From Pseudobacteroides sp035370245 (GTDB lineage Bacteria > Bacillota > Clostridia > Acetivibrionales > DSM-2933): a DNA stretch of 52,195 nt. Positions 27,330 through 37,000 of this stretch are shown one piece after another (positions within the stretch are counted from its first letter, which is position 1; the number at the start of each line of letters is the position of its first letter). Location: assembly GCA_035370245.1 (NCBI GenBank), contig DAOOVO010000017.1, positions 1 to 52,195 of the forward strand, in the 5' to 3' direction. The notes under the pieces are model-generated. The model had not been told where the DNA came from, did not search any database, and saw only the letters and a program-made list of their open reading frames with translations. A program made the translations under genes and the position numbers.

Positions 27330-28019
27330 ATGAGAAATGCTTTATATAAAAATATTCATATTTATATGGGGTTTGGGGGACTGTTAATAAGTTCTATAGT
27401 TTACTTTGTCTATAACAACATACAACCAGCCTTCTATAACTATTTTTGGATAAGCGTTATTGCATTTTTAACTGTTATTAGTGTATTCTGGGGCCTATGG
27501 ATAAAAAACATAATGTATTATGCTTATAAAGACCCACTTACGGATCTTTATAACCGTAGATACCTCTATGAAAAGTTAGAATCAGAGTTAAAAAGACTGA
27601 ATCGTTCAAAAACTGCACTTTCATTAGTCATAATTGATATTGACCATTTTAAAAGAGTAAATGATAAATACGGGCACTTGGCTGGGGACAAGCTTCTTAC
27701 ACGGATTTCAGAAGTTTTCAAAGCAAATTCTAGGGAGATTGATACTATTGCACGATGGGGCGGCGAAGAGTTTGCCATTATCCTTCCTGACACAGATAAT
27801 CAAGGAGCGTTAAAATATGCGGAGAGGTTAAGGAAGGCAATAGAGAAATCCGAAAAATGTTTTGGTGTTACTGTGTGTATTGGAGTGGCAACAACTGATA
27901 AACCAATTGCTATAGATATATTATTTGCAGAAGCAGATAAAGCATTATTTCAAGCAAAATCAGTTAGGAATAAGGTAGTAGGAGCAAATTTTCCATTATG
28001 TGAAGTTTCAATAAATTAA
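27330..28019 (+). CDS. Membrane-bound diguanylate cyclase (GGDEF domain)
   Basis: 229 residues from ATG 27330 (GAGGTGG about 9 bases upstream). Two transmembrane helices lie near residues 12-30 and 38-58. The GGDEF domain starts at DPLTDLYNRRYLYEKL and includes LVIIDIDHFKRVNDKYGHLAGD and the active-site loop RWGGEEFAIILPDT. The motif is GGEEF, a functional variant, and no RxxD inhibitory site is seen just before it. It would make cyclic di-GMP at the membrane. There is no input domain beyond the membrane helices. It is an unusual neighbour for a defence island; a link to cyclic-dinucleotide signalling is only speculative. Confidence 0.9.
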   Translation: MRNALYKNIHIYMGFGGLLISSIVYFVYNNIQPAFYNYFWISVIAFLTVISVFWGLWIKNIMYYAYKDPLTDLYNRRYLYEKLESELKRLNRSKTALSLVIIDIDHFKRVNDKYGHLAGDKLLTRISEVFKANSREIDTIARWGGEEFAIILPDTDNQGALKYAERLRKAIEKSEKCFGVTVCIGVATTDKPIAIDILFAEADKALFQAKSVRNKVVGANFPLCEVSIN

Positions 28020-28040
28020 CATAGGTGGGGGGACTGGGTT

Positions 28041-28175
28041 TTGTATTATGAAGAAACCATGCAGCTATTGGAAGCATTGAAACAACACCCCGTTCAAGGT
28101 ACACTAATCATTCTATTAATAGTTATACTTCTAGTGTTCTTGATTTATCTTGATAAAAGAAAAGATAGTTTTTAA
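28041..28175 (+). CDS. 44-residue single-pass membrane protein
   Basis: Not long enough to be found by routine ORF calling. TTG 28041 is well spaced from AGGTGGGGGG (28023-28032); an internal ATG at 28059 is the alternative. The protein has a short acidic start, LLEALKQHPVQG, a helix GTLIILLIVILLVFLIYL and a basic tail DKRKDSF. It follows the cyclase after 21 bp and is closed by a perfect terminator, so it is likely expressed with it. Confidence 0.5.
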   Translation: MYYEETMQLLEALKQHPVQGTLIILLIVILLVFLIYLDKRKDSF

Positions 28176-28179
28176 TGAG

Positions 28180-28208
28180 AAAGAGAGGACATTCCTCTCT
28201 TTTGTTTT
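28180..28208 (+). terminator. Rho-independent terminator
   Basis: AAAGAGAGGA (28180-28189) and TCCTCTCTTT (28193-28202) form a perfect 10-bp stem with a 3-base loop, followed by a T-rich run. It separates the cyclase unit from the DUF4139 unit. Confidence 0.8.
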
Positions 28209-28275
28209 AACAGGAGTTTTCTGCAAGCTTGGCAGCTTGTTGATGTTGTTAAAACAGAATAGAATATAAATTTAC

Positions 28276-28309
28276 TGTCCGTTTTATTGTACATATTATT
28301 TGATATAAT
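28276..28309 (+). promoter_or_regulatory. Shared operator/promoter box 3, upstream of the DUF4139 gene
   Basis: TGTCCG TTTTAT TGTACA (28276-28293), then 10 bp, then TATAAT (28304-28309) with a TGA extended -10. Boxes 3, 4 and 5 are nearly identical across the whole 34 bp. The ATG at 28335 lies about 25 bp downstream, leaving a short leader. Confidence 0.75.
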
Positions 28310-28334
28310 TTGTTATAAAGGAAGGTGTTGGATC

Positions 28335-29639
28335 ATGAAAAAAATATCTACTGCGGCTGATACAAAAGACATTTCATTGACTATTTACAATGGTGGATTT
28401 GGTGCTGTTAAGGAAACACGTACCGTAAGCCTTACAGGGGCTGAGACTGAGCTTATTTTTGCTGATGTAGCACAGCAGATTGAAACGGATTCTCTCTTGG
28501 TAGAAGGTTTGAATATCTTGGAATTCAATTATGATTATGATTTAGTTGATAGGGATAAGCTTCTTAAAAAGTACATTGATAAGGAAGTCTATCTAAAGGA
28601 CAGGAAAACTGGTGAAAAGAAGAGCTGCCGTCTTTTATCGGTTGAGGGTGCCGGAAGATGTGTATTGGAGGATAATAATACAAAGGAAATATATATCGAT
28701 GCTCAGGCAGAAATTGTTCTTCCTTCCCTGCCATCGGGACTTATTGTAAAACCTGCTCTTGTTTGGAAGATTGGGAAGTCGACATCCGAGCATGTTAAGG
28801 TTTCCTATCTTAGCAAGGGCTTCAATTGGAATGCAAACTATGTTATAGAGATTTTGGAGAAGACTTTAAACATTGCAGGCTGGGCAGAAATTGAAAATCA
28901 AAGTGGTGCAACGTTTGAAAATGCCAAAGTAAAACTTATTGCCGGAGATGTCAACAGAATTCAGGACGATAGCTATGACATGGAAGGACGCATGTATATT
29001 TGTGAGTCCTCTGCTGCACCTCAAGCTGAGGAAAAAGCTTTCTTTGATTATCACATGTACACATTAATAAATCCTACGACACTAAAAGATAATCAAACCA
29101 AGCAAATAAATATTTTAAATGGTCTAAATATTCCCTATAAAAAGTATTACAAGCTCAACATGAGTGAAGAAAAGGCAAATGTAATTATTGAGTTTACAAA
29201 TAAGAAAGAGTGTGGCTTGGGTTGCGCCATGCCTAAAGGGAAAATCAAGCTGTATAAAGCTGATGAAGCAGACAATTCTATGGAGTTCATTGGTGAGGAT
29301 AGTATAGGGCACACCCCAAAGGATGAAGATATTAAGCTCACCATTGGCAATGCGTTTGACATTACCTTTGATTTCAACGAAGTTGACCGAAAGAAAATAG
29401 ATGGGTTTGAACATTACAAATATGAATGCATTATTAAGAATCATAAGGAAGAAGCTGCGGAAGTGCATTTTGAACATTATGCCTGGGGTATATGGGAAAT
29501 GGTTTCGGCAACACATGAGTACTCAAAGAAAACATCAGGGCTTATTGAATTCTCTGTTAATGTACCGGCTGACAGTGAGATAAAGGTAGAATTTGAATAT
29601 AAAATTGACCGGCGTACAGAGGTTGTAGTGAGGAAATGA
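28335..29639 (+). CDS. DUF4139 domain protein
   Basis: 434 residues from ATG 28335 (AAGGAAGGTG upstream; an earlier in-frame ATG lies inside the promoter and is excluded). ISLTIYNGGFGAVKETRTVSL and IETDSLLVEGLNILEFNYDYDLVDRDKLLKKYIDK match the opening of DUF4139 proteins, and SYLSKGFNWNANYVIEI is the conserved middle. There is no signal peptide, so it is cytoplasmic, and the fold is beta-rich. The family has no firm biochemical role. It overlaps the ADP-ribosylglycohydrolase gene by 4 bp, which implies coupled expression. Confidence 0.8.
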   Translation: MKKISTAADTKDISLTIYNGGFGAVKETRTVSLTGAETELIFADVAQQIETDSLLVEGLNILEFNYDYDLVDRDKLLKKYIDKEVYLKDRKTGEKKSCRLLSVEGAGRCVLEDNNTKEIYIDAQAEIVLPSLPSGLIVKPALVWKIGKSTSEHVKVSYLSKGFNWNANYVIEILEKTLNIAGWAEIENQSGATFENAKVKLIAGDVNRIQDDSYDMEGRMYICESSAAPQAEEKAFFDYHMYTLINPTTLKDNQTKQINILNGLNIPYKKYYKLNMSEEKANVIIEFTNKKECGLGCAMPKGKIKLYKADEADNSMEFIGEDSIGHTPKDEDIKLTIGNAFDITFDFNEVDRKKIDGFEHYKYECIIKNHKEEAAEVHFEHYAWGIWEMVSATHEYSKKTSGLIEFSVNVPADSEIKVEFEYKIDRRTEVVVRK

Positions 29640-30694
29640 TGATGAAGAATGATATTTGTCATTTCAGAGGCTGTCTTATTGGTGGGGCAATAGGAGACGC
29701 GTTAGGCTACACAGTTGAATTTATGAATAGTGAAGAAATAAGAAGGAAGTTTGGCAATGCTGGAATTACTGAGTTAATTTGTGATCAGAGAACTGGAAAA
29801 GCTTTGATTTCCGATGATACGCAAATGACATTATTCACTGCGGAGGGTATTCTGTGGGCTCATTTTCGCGGCAGTCATAAAGGTATTTGCAGCTTTCCAT
29901 CCTGTGTTTTCTATTCATATCAAAGGTGGCTTTACACACAGACTGGTTATTTGGCAAGTGAGGACTATAATTGGATTTTGAATAATGAAGAGGTAGACTA
30001 TAAAAGTGAACTTCTAAATGTTAAGAACCTATTTGTGAGGAGAGCGCCTGGGAACACATGCCTTTCTGCTTTATCAAACAGTACAAAGCAGAATTTTGGC
30101 ACTATTGAGAGACATATTAATAACAGCAAGGGCTGTGGAGGGGTTATGCGCGTTGCCCCGGTTGGATTATATTTTTATAATTCCCCGCAAAAAGCATTCA
30201 GAATTGCAGCTGACTGTGCCGCAATAACCCATGGTCACCCGAGTGGATACCTTTCAGCAGGTGTTCTTGCTTTTATTATTGCAGAAATAATTACTGGTAA
30301 AGAGATAAAGCAGGCTGCCTTAAATGCAATTGATATTCTTAAAACTTATGAAGGGCATGAAGAATGCCTTGAAATCTTACATAAAGCTATTGACCTGGTG
30401 GAAAAGGAAATAGAACCGCAAGAAGCAATAAGACGCCTCGGAGAGGGCTGGGTTGGGGAAGAAGCACTGGCAAATGCCCTATATTGTTCATTGAAGTACG
30501 AGAATGATTTTGAAAAGGCTCTCTGCCTTGCAGTGAATCATAGAGGTGACAGTGATAGCACTGGAGCCATATGCGGTAATATTCTTGGTGCATATCTCGG
30601 TGTAAATGCTATCCCTCCAAAGTGGGTTAAAAATGTTGAGTTATCTGAGTTGATAACAAGTTTGTCTAATAAGCTGTTAGCGGTAAGTGTCTAA
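29636..30694 (+). CDS. ADP-ribosylglycohydrolase (DraG family)
   Basis: 352 residues. Canonical metal-binding and substrate motifs are present: LIGGAIGDALGYTVEF near the start, SDDTQMTLFTAEG, a middle GCGGVMRVAPVGLY and the C-terminal GDSDSTGAICGNILGAYLG. These proteins remove ADP-ribose from proteins or nucleic acids using two divalent cations. No ADP-ribosyltransferase is visible nearby, so it could reverse a host or phage modification. It ends before a strong terminator, giving a two-gene transcription unit with the DUF4139 gene. Confidence 0.92.
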   Translation: MMMKNDICHFRGCLIGGAIGDALGYTVEFMNSEEIRRKFGNAGITELICDQRTGKALISDDTQMTLFTAEGILWAHFRGSHKGICSFPSCVFYSYQRWLYTQTGYLASEDYNWILNNEEVDYKSELLNVKNLFVRRAPGNTCLSALSNSTKQNFGTIERHINNSKGCGGVMRVAPVGLYFYNSPQKAFRIAADCAAITHGHPSGYLSAGVLAFIIAEIITGKEIKQAALNAIDILKTYEGHEECLEILHKAIDLVEKEIEPQEAIRRLGEGWVGEEALANALYCSLKYENDFEKALCLAVNHRGDSDSTGAICGNILGAYLGVNAIPPKWVKNVELSELITSLSNKLLAVSV

Positions 30695-30782
30695 ATAATA
30701 TGTTAATATGGATAAATTTATTCAATAACTTTGACAAGTGGCATTAATATTATGAGTTATGAATTATTACATTAACTGTTTG

Positions 30783-30816
30783 AAAAACTGGCCTTTAAAA
30801 TGTGCCGGTTTTTTAT
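30783..30816 (+). terminator. Rho-independent terminator
   Basis: AAAAACTGGC (30783-30792) and GCCGGTTTTTT (30804-30814) form a stem with one G-U pair and a run of Ts. It ends the DUF4139/ADP-ribosylglycohydrolase unit. The rest of the 30695-30912 gap is AT-rich; a possible -10 (GATAAAAT at 30870-30877) precedes the next gene. Confidence 0.75.
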
Positions 30817-30912
30817 CTATTGCACTAAATTACAGTTACAAAAATACCCACCTTTCATTTCTAAAATCTGATAAAATATGAGAAGAAGCACCTTGGACAG
30901 GAGTGAAATCTG

Positions 30913-33900
30913 ATGAAAAAACTATATTATGATTTGTTTAACAGTAATAGACGTGCAGAACTGGTTAAGGAATGTATCAGATATATTAATGCAGGCTTGA
31001 AAGTCTTTTATATATTGCCATCAAGGGAGGCAATGTTTGATGTTAGACGCCATTTTACAACGGAATTAGGTGGTATCTTCGGCTGGCATGTGTTTGGTTT
31101 TGACGATCTTGAACAGCTGATACTTGGTAAATTTCTTAATGATGCTAAGATCATTGGAGACCTGGAGGAAAAGATGCTTTTAAAGCATGTGCTAAAGGAA
31201 CTTCCTGAAGATACAGTTTTCGATAAAGTAAAGGATAAACCTGGTTTTTTAGATCTTTTGATACATACTATAAGAAAGCTCAAACGGCTGTGTATTTCAC
31301 CTGATGAATTTCGTTCAAGAACCGCAGAACTAAAGGGGAATCTCCTAAGAAAATGTCAGGGTTTTCAATGTATTTATTCTGGTTATGAAAGAATAAAAAC
31401 AGAAAAAGGTCTGATGGATATAGATGATATCTCAATAGAAGCTGTGGAAGCCTGTACAAGTACAAAATTGTTTGAAAATACAGCCGTTATTGTAGTTGAT
31501 GGATTTATTAACATTGACCCGGTGAATATAAAACTCCTGAAAAATATACAGCAGGAATACCCCAGTATTTCAGTTTATGCAAATATCCCCTTTAGAAACA
31601 GGAATAATGAACAGTTCCTGATGGATGAAGTCATAAGGGATTTTAAGCAGATGGGTTTTGAAATGATAGAAAACGATGGTAGTTCCGGTATTTCAGTGAA
31701 TCCTTGTCTCCAGTCAATCGCTCATCACATTTATTCAGGTGAGGCTTATATAAAAGTCGATGCTGAAAATCTTAAAATAATCAATAGTCCATGTATGGAT
31801 CATGAAATAAGAATTGCTGCCGGGAAAGCAAAAGAACTTATTCAGAATCAAGGAGTAAAGTTGTCGGATATAGCGGTTATTACTGCGGATACGGAAAACT
31901 ACAAGCCAAAAGTAATCGAAATATTCGAAGAGTATGGCGTCCCCATTAGTGTTAAGCAGCAAAGTAAACTGCCTTCTATACCGATGATCAAGGATACTAT
32001 GGCCTTGTGGAGGCTTGGGCTCCAAAGTGAGTATTCTATGGCTTTTGTTTCTATTGTAACCTCTAAATACATGCTGCCAATTGAAATACTTTCAGATCAG
32101 GGTTTCGAAACCGACAAACTGTTTAAGCTTGCTGAAATTATATTGAAAAAGGATGGTCAAGGCAACTACTTTGAGGCTTTTTTAGGTGAGTATATTGAAA
32201 CTACAGAAAACGAATTATCCAAGGAAGCTATGAGAAGCTACATTAATGCAGTTTGCGCTTTTGAGAAAGCTTTACATGGCCAGCCATTGGATGCTATTGG
32301 AGCTTTTAAGGAGTTTCTGGAGACGATACAAATTGAAAGAAACATTTCAGCACTTTACCGGGAAAGATTACTGAATGAAAAACTGTGGCTGAGAGATATG
32401 GAAGCTATAATGGAGCTTTCAAAGTTTTTCGACTGGCTCCATCATGGATATAAAGAATACGGCTTTGATCAAACGGATATAGAACCGGAAGGTTTAATTA
32501 AGGATATATTTGATATGATAGCCGGCGTTGAAACAGGGGATATCACAAGGGATACAAGTGGAGTGAGGTTTATTCCGCCGGATCTTGCCAGAGGACAGAC
32601 TTATGATACCGTTTTTGTTTTGGGAGTCAATGAAGGTATATTCCCGGCTGGAGGAAATAAGGCCCAACTGTTTGATGTTAATGAAATCAGGGAGCTTTCT
32701 GATATCGGAATTAGATTGAGCAATTCCGAATGGGAGCTGGAGCGTGAAAAGCTGAGGTTTAATGCCTGCATGGCATCTGCCCGTAACAGGCTCTATCTGT
32801 CTTACAGGACAGCAGATGAGGATGGGAGTGTGATGATAGCATCCCCTTTCATAGATGAAATAGTTTCTATTTTAGATAAAGAGAGTAAGGGAAAGGTTAT
32901 TGAGAAACCAGTCAGTATGAGGGATAGGGTAAGTTTCAGGGGTGAAACCTGGAGTATCAGTGAAGCTGTTAAAGCGATAAATACACATTCTCGGAATAAT
33001 ACTGCTTTTGATAAGAGCGTTATCACCCAGGAAGTACGGGGGAGGCTGGAATATCCGGTACATGCTGCAGCTATCGAGTTTTCAAGAGAGGTAGGGAGTG
33101 AGTTTAATGCCTATGATGGCAAGCTTGAACATCCGGTGCTTGCGCAACAGGACGTAAGCTATGGTTTTTCTGCTTCTCAATTGAATAGCTATTCACGGTG
33201 CCCCTTTACATATTTTGCTCAACGGGTGCTGGACCTTACGGTTGAGGATGACAATATAAAAGAAATGCTTGATACAGGCACTTTTTATCATACTGTGTTA
33301 AAGGCCTACCATTTGGGAAATCAAAACCCATGTGTGCCTGATATTGAAAGACTGGACACCATTTTTAACGAGATGTCAGGTCAGTTAACTTTTGATTCTA
33401 TTCCGGTCCCACTTAAGAAATATATCATGGAAGAGCTTCTGATGGTTCTTAGGAATTTTATCATCCATGATGCCGAAAATATGTCAAGGTATTATCAGAC
33501 TACAGGCTGTACCTTAAAGCCGGTAATGCTTGAAGAACCCTTTAAAATGACTATTGGCAAGGAAAACAGTATTCTAAAAGGAGTGGCAGACAGGGTAGAC
33601 CTTGAATTGGATTCAAAAGGTGCTTATACAGGAAGATTTATTATCTATGATTATAAAAAAGGCAGCATCAGAAGTATTAAAGAATGCATAGAAGGTGATG
33701 ACTTCCAACTCCCGCTATACTATAGTGCTTTTAACAATATTATCAAAGAACGGTTTCACATCGGACAACCGGAGTGTCTGGCACTCCTTTATTATAGCAT
33801 CGAAAAGCTGGATTGGAATGGAATCATCCGTAAGGACATCAAAAAAGCATTGTTTGAGGGAAGAAAAGGAACAAAAAGTACACCGGACAAGGCTAATATG

Positions 33901-34074
33901 GAAGTAGTACTTTCATGGGCAGGAAATGAAGCTACAAGTATCATTAATAACATAAGAAAAGGTTATTTCATGCTTCCAAAGGAGTGTCCTGCATCAAGCA
34001 TGTTTGGCTGCCTTTATAGTGGAATCTGCAGATATGACCGTACAAGACTTGCACAGAAAGAAGGTGTACTGTAA
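30913..34074 (+). CDS. AddB-like helicase/nuclease with PD-(D/E)XK and Fe-S cysteines
   Basis: 1053 residues. There is no intact N-terminal Walker A, although FYILPSREAMFDVRR resembles the degenerate AddB start. The helicase-like C-terminal part has ARGQTYDTVFVLGVNEGIFP and REKLRFNACMASARNRLYLSY (motifs V/VI). The nuclease domain begins with SRCPFTYFAQRVL and shows GVADRVDLEL and IIYDYKKGSI, the catalytic D...DxK. Four Cys, one before and three after the nuclease core (CPASSMFGCLYSGIC), match the AddB iron-sulfur staple. It pairs with the next gene for dsDNA end resection and degradation. AddB proper is usually a little longer, so a distinct subfamily is possible. Confidence 0.8.
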   Translation: MKKLYYDLFNSNRRAELVKECIRYINAGLKVFYILPSREAMFDVRRHFTTELGGIFGWHVFGFDDLEQLILGKFLNDAKIIGDLEEKMLLKHVLKELPEDTVFDKVKDKPGFLDLLIHTIRKLKRLCISPDEFRSRTAELKGNLLRKCQGFQCIYSGYERIKTEKGLMDIDDISIEAVEACTSTKLFENTAVIVVDGFINIDPVNIKLLKNIQQEYPSISVYANIPFRNRNNEQFLMDEVIRDFKQMGFEMIENDGSSGISVNPCLQSIAHHIYSGEAYIKVDAENLKIINSPCMDHEIRIAAGKAKELIQNQGVKLSDIAVITADTENYKPKVIEIFEEYGVPISVKQQSKLPSIPMIKDTMALWRLGLQSEYSMAFVSIVTSKYMLPIEILSDQGFETDKLFKLAEIILKKDGQGNYFEAFLGEYIETTENELSKEAMRSYINAVCAFEKALHGQPLDAIGAFKEFLETIQIERNISALYRERLLNEKLWLRDMEAIMELSKFFDWLHHGYKEYGFDQTDIEPEGLIKDIFDMIAGVETGDITRDTSGVRFIPPDLARGQTYDTVFVLGVNEGIFPAGGNKAQLFDVNEIRELSDIGIRLSNSEWELEREKLRFNACMASARNRLYLSYRTADEDGSVMIASPFIDEIVSILDKESKGKVIEKPVSMRDRVSFRGETWSISEAVKAINTHSRNNTAFDKSVITQEVRGRLEYPVHAAAIEFSREVGSEFNAYDGKLEHPVLAQQDVSYGFSASQLNSYSRCPFTYFAQRVLDLTVEDDNIKEMLDTGTFYHTVLKAYHLGNQNPCVPDIERLDTIFNEMSGQLTFDSIPVPLKKYIMEELLMVLRNFIIHDAENMSRYYQTTGCTLKPVMLEEPFKMTIGKENSILKGVADRVDLELDSKGAYTGRFIIYDYKKGSIRSIKECIEGDDFQLPLYYSAFNNIIKERFHIGQPECLALLYYSIEKLDWNGIIRKDIKKALFEGRKGTKSTPDKANMEVVLSWAGNEATSIINNIRKGYFMLPKECPASSMFGCLYSGICRYDRTRLAQKEGVL

Positions 34075-37000
34075 TGTTAGAAGACCTTTGCAAAATTTAT
34101 GAAGTAAATGAGGAGCAGGCAAGAGCTCTCGACATTCATTTAAATACAGCCCTTAGAGCAGGAGCAGGTTCAGGAAAAACCAGAGTACTTACCAAACGGT
34201 TTGTAAGATGCCTTTTGGAAAATCCAACACTGACTCTTGACAATATTGCAGCCATTACTTTTACAAGAAAGGCTGCAACTGAAATGAAGGACAGGGTTCG
34301 AAGGGAGCTTTCTGATAGAATTTCAAAGATTGATAATGCCGTTGAAAAGAATAGGCTTTCCAATATAAAGATGCAAATTACAAATAGCAATATTGATACC
34401 ATCCATGGTTTTTGTGGAAAGATTCTGCGGGATCATTTTGCTTTTCTGGGGCTTGATCCGGATTTTAATATTATGGAAGAGGTGGACAAGAGTGTGCTTC
34501 TTTCAGAAATTGCAGATAGTGTGATACAGTCCTTTATTGAAAATGAAAAAAATGAAGTAATAGTAAGGTCCCTAGCAGAGAACTTTTCAACCGGGTTTTT
34601 CACTGGCAAGCTCAAACAGGGAATACTATCCGCCTTTGGCGCCATGAGAGAAAAGGGAATGGATGTGGTAAGTTTTTGCCAGGAATTCAAAACTGGTGGC
34701 ATAGAAAATGCAGATCCCATTACAGTACTCGAAAGTACTGCTTTAATACTCATCAACAATTTGGATAATGAATACAGGGCATACAAAGAGAAGAAAAACC
34801 TGTTGGATTTTAATGATCTGGAGATTCTATCTGAAAGGCTTCTCAGGAATAATGAGATCAGGACAAGCTATTTCAGCCGCTTTACAACAATTTTGGTGGA
34901 TGAGTTTCAGGATGTAAACCCACTCCAAAAAAAGATCCTTGATCACCTGATATGGGAACAAGGAAAGATACCGGAGGGAAGGCTATTTATCGTTGGAGAC
35001 CACAAACAGTCTATTTATGGCTTCAGAGGCTCAGACTACAGAGTTTTTGAAGAAGCCTGTAGTGAAGTTTTAGGCTGCGGCAAGGTGGAATTTCTGAACA
35101 ATTGCTATAGAAGTACGAAAAATATTATCGGTGCAGTGAACAGCATATTTAGTCAGCTTTTAAGCCCGTATGAGAAGCTCCAATATCCGGGGCAAGGAGA
35201 TTCGGACGGCAGGAAAGTCGAGCTTATTACCTGGGAAAAGGGTTTGTCAAAAGAAAACAAGCCTAAGACAAGGTGGGATTTGGCAAAGAATCTGCTGCTC
35301 TCGGAAGACATGAAAGAAGAGTTAAAGTGCGCATTAGAGGCTGAATACGAAGACATTGCAGTTGCAGGCAAGAAGGATTATCAGGGGGATGTTATTGCAG
35401 GTGTTATTCAAAAGCTAACTGCGGAAGATTTCCTGTACAGGGATATAGCAATTCTTTTAAGAAGCAGAACATCTCTTTCGGAAATTGAGAACTCCCTGAC
35501 CAGGAATGGTATTCCTTACTGCGTACTTGGTGGGATTGGTTTCTGGGACAGACAGGAGATAGGGGACATTCTTTCACTGTATAAACTGGTATTTTTCCCG
35601 GATGACAGGCTTGCGCTCTTTACTGTACTGCGCTCGCCCATATTCGGATTTTCTGACGATATGCTGCTGGCACTCTCCATATTTATGAGAAAACAGAAAA
35701 TCAAAAACCTGGATGAGCTGCTGACAGCATTTGGGGAAATGGTGGCGGAAGATGACAAATGGGTGGTCAAGAGAGCTGCAGACGTACTTGCCAGTCTCCT
35801 CCCCATGGATGGAATATTAAACAGCCTGGAACTGATGAATAAAATCATTAAAGCAACAGCTTATGATGAGGTACTTACAGCCTTGCCCAAGGGAGAAAAA
35901 AAGCTCCGGAACATTGAAAAGTTAATCAGGATTATTGAAGAATTTGATGCAAAGGGAATATACAGTGCAAGGGAACTACTTCCATACCTTGATGTTCTAA
36001 AAGAATCCTCGGGTATGGATGGAGAGGCTTTTCTTGACAACGAAGACAGTGACGCAGTAAAAATATTAACCATCCATGCTTCTAAAGGGCTTGAATTCAG
36101 GGCAGTATTGATTCCGGACATGGACAGACCGCTGGATTCACAAGCAAAAAGAAGCAAGCCTCTTTTCTTCCTGGATGATCAGAAGGGACTGATAGCCATG
36201 GGGCTTGATGAGAGCCTCAAACTGAATGAAAATGCGAACCCTGAGTATGCGAAGCTATATGCAGAAAAACTCCGGAGAGAATTGGAGGACTCCAGAAGGC
36301 TATTTTATGTTGCTGCTACCCGGGCGAAAGAATATTTAGGGTTTATCGGAGAGAAACAGGAGGTAGGATCGGAAGAGGAAATTGATGCACAAAACAGCTT
36401 TATGAAACAGCTTATATGGGCAATGAATAAGGTTGGCACAGTGGAAGAGATAACTTCAGTGGATGCTATGAGCCTTGTTCCTAACCAACAAAAGCAAAGT
36501 GTATATCCTCCACCTTTCATTGCAGAAATCAAAAAGCTTACAGGCATTAACTCGATTGAAAATGCGATGAATCAAAGATTAGAGCCCTGTGAGAGACATG
36601 AGGAAGGCAATATAAGCATATCTTCCTGGATGAAATATAGGGATTGCCCCAGGAGGTTTTATCTGGAAAATCTTGCAGGACTTCATGATAAAAGAGATGC
36701 ACAGTATACCGAAGGACTGCCGGCTGCCTATGAAAGAATGAATGCTGCTGATTTCGGATCGCTTCTGCATGCCTTTTTAGAGGAAGTTGATATTCTGGAC
36801 TTGAATAAATCAGGCTTCAAGGATAATACCTCTGAAGTGGCAGCTGCTATTGATATAGAATTGCCGCAGGCAGATAGGGAACTTTTCGAAAAGGAAGTAG
36901 CGGGATTCATCAAAATAGAGGAAAAAAGACGAAAAGAAAATAAAGGAACCTTGGTTACGTCCCTTAAAGAATTTGGTTTCAGGGTGCCTCTCGCAGAGGG

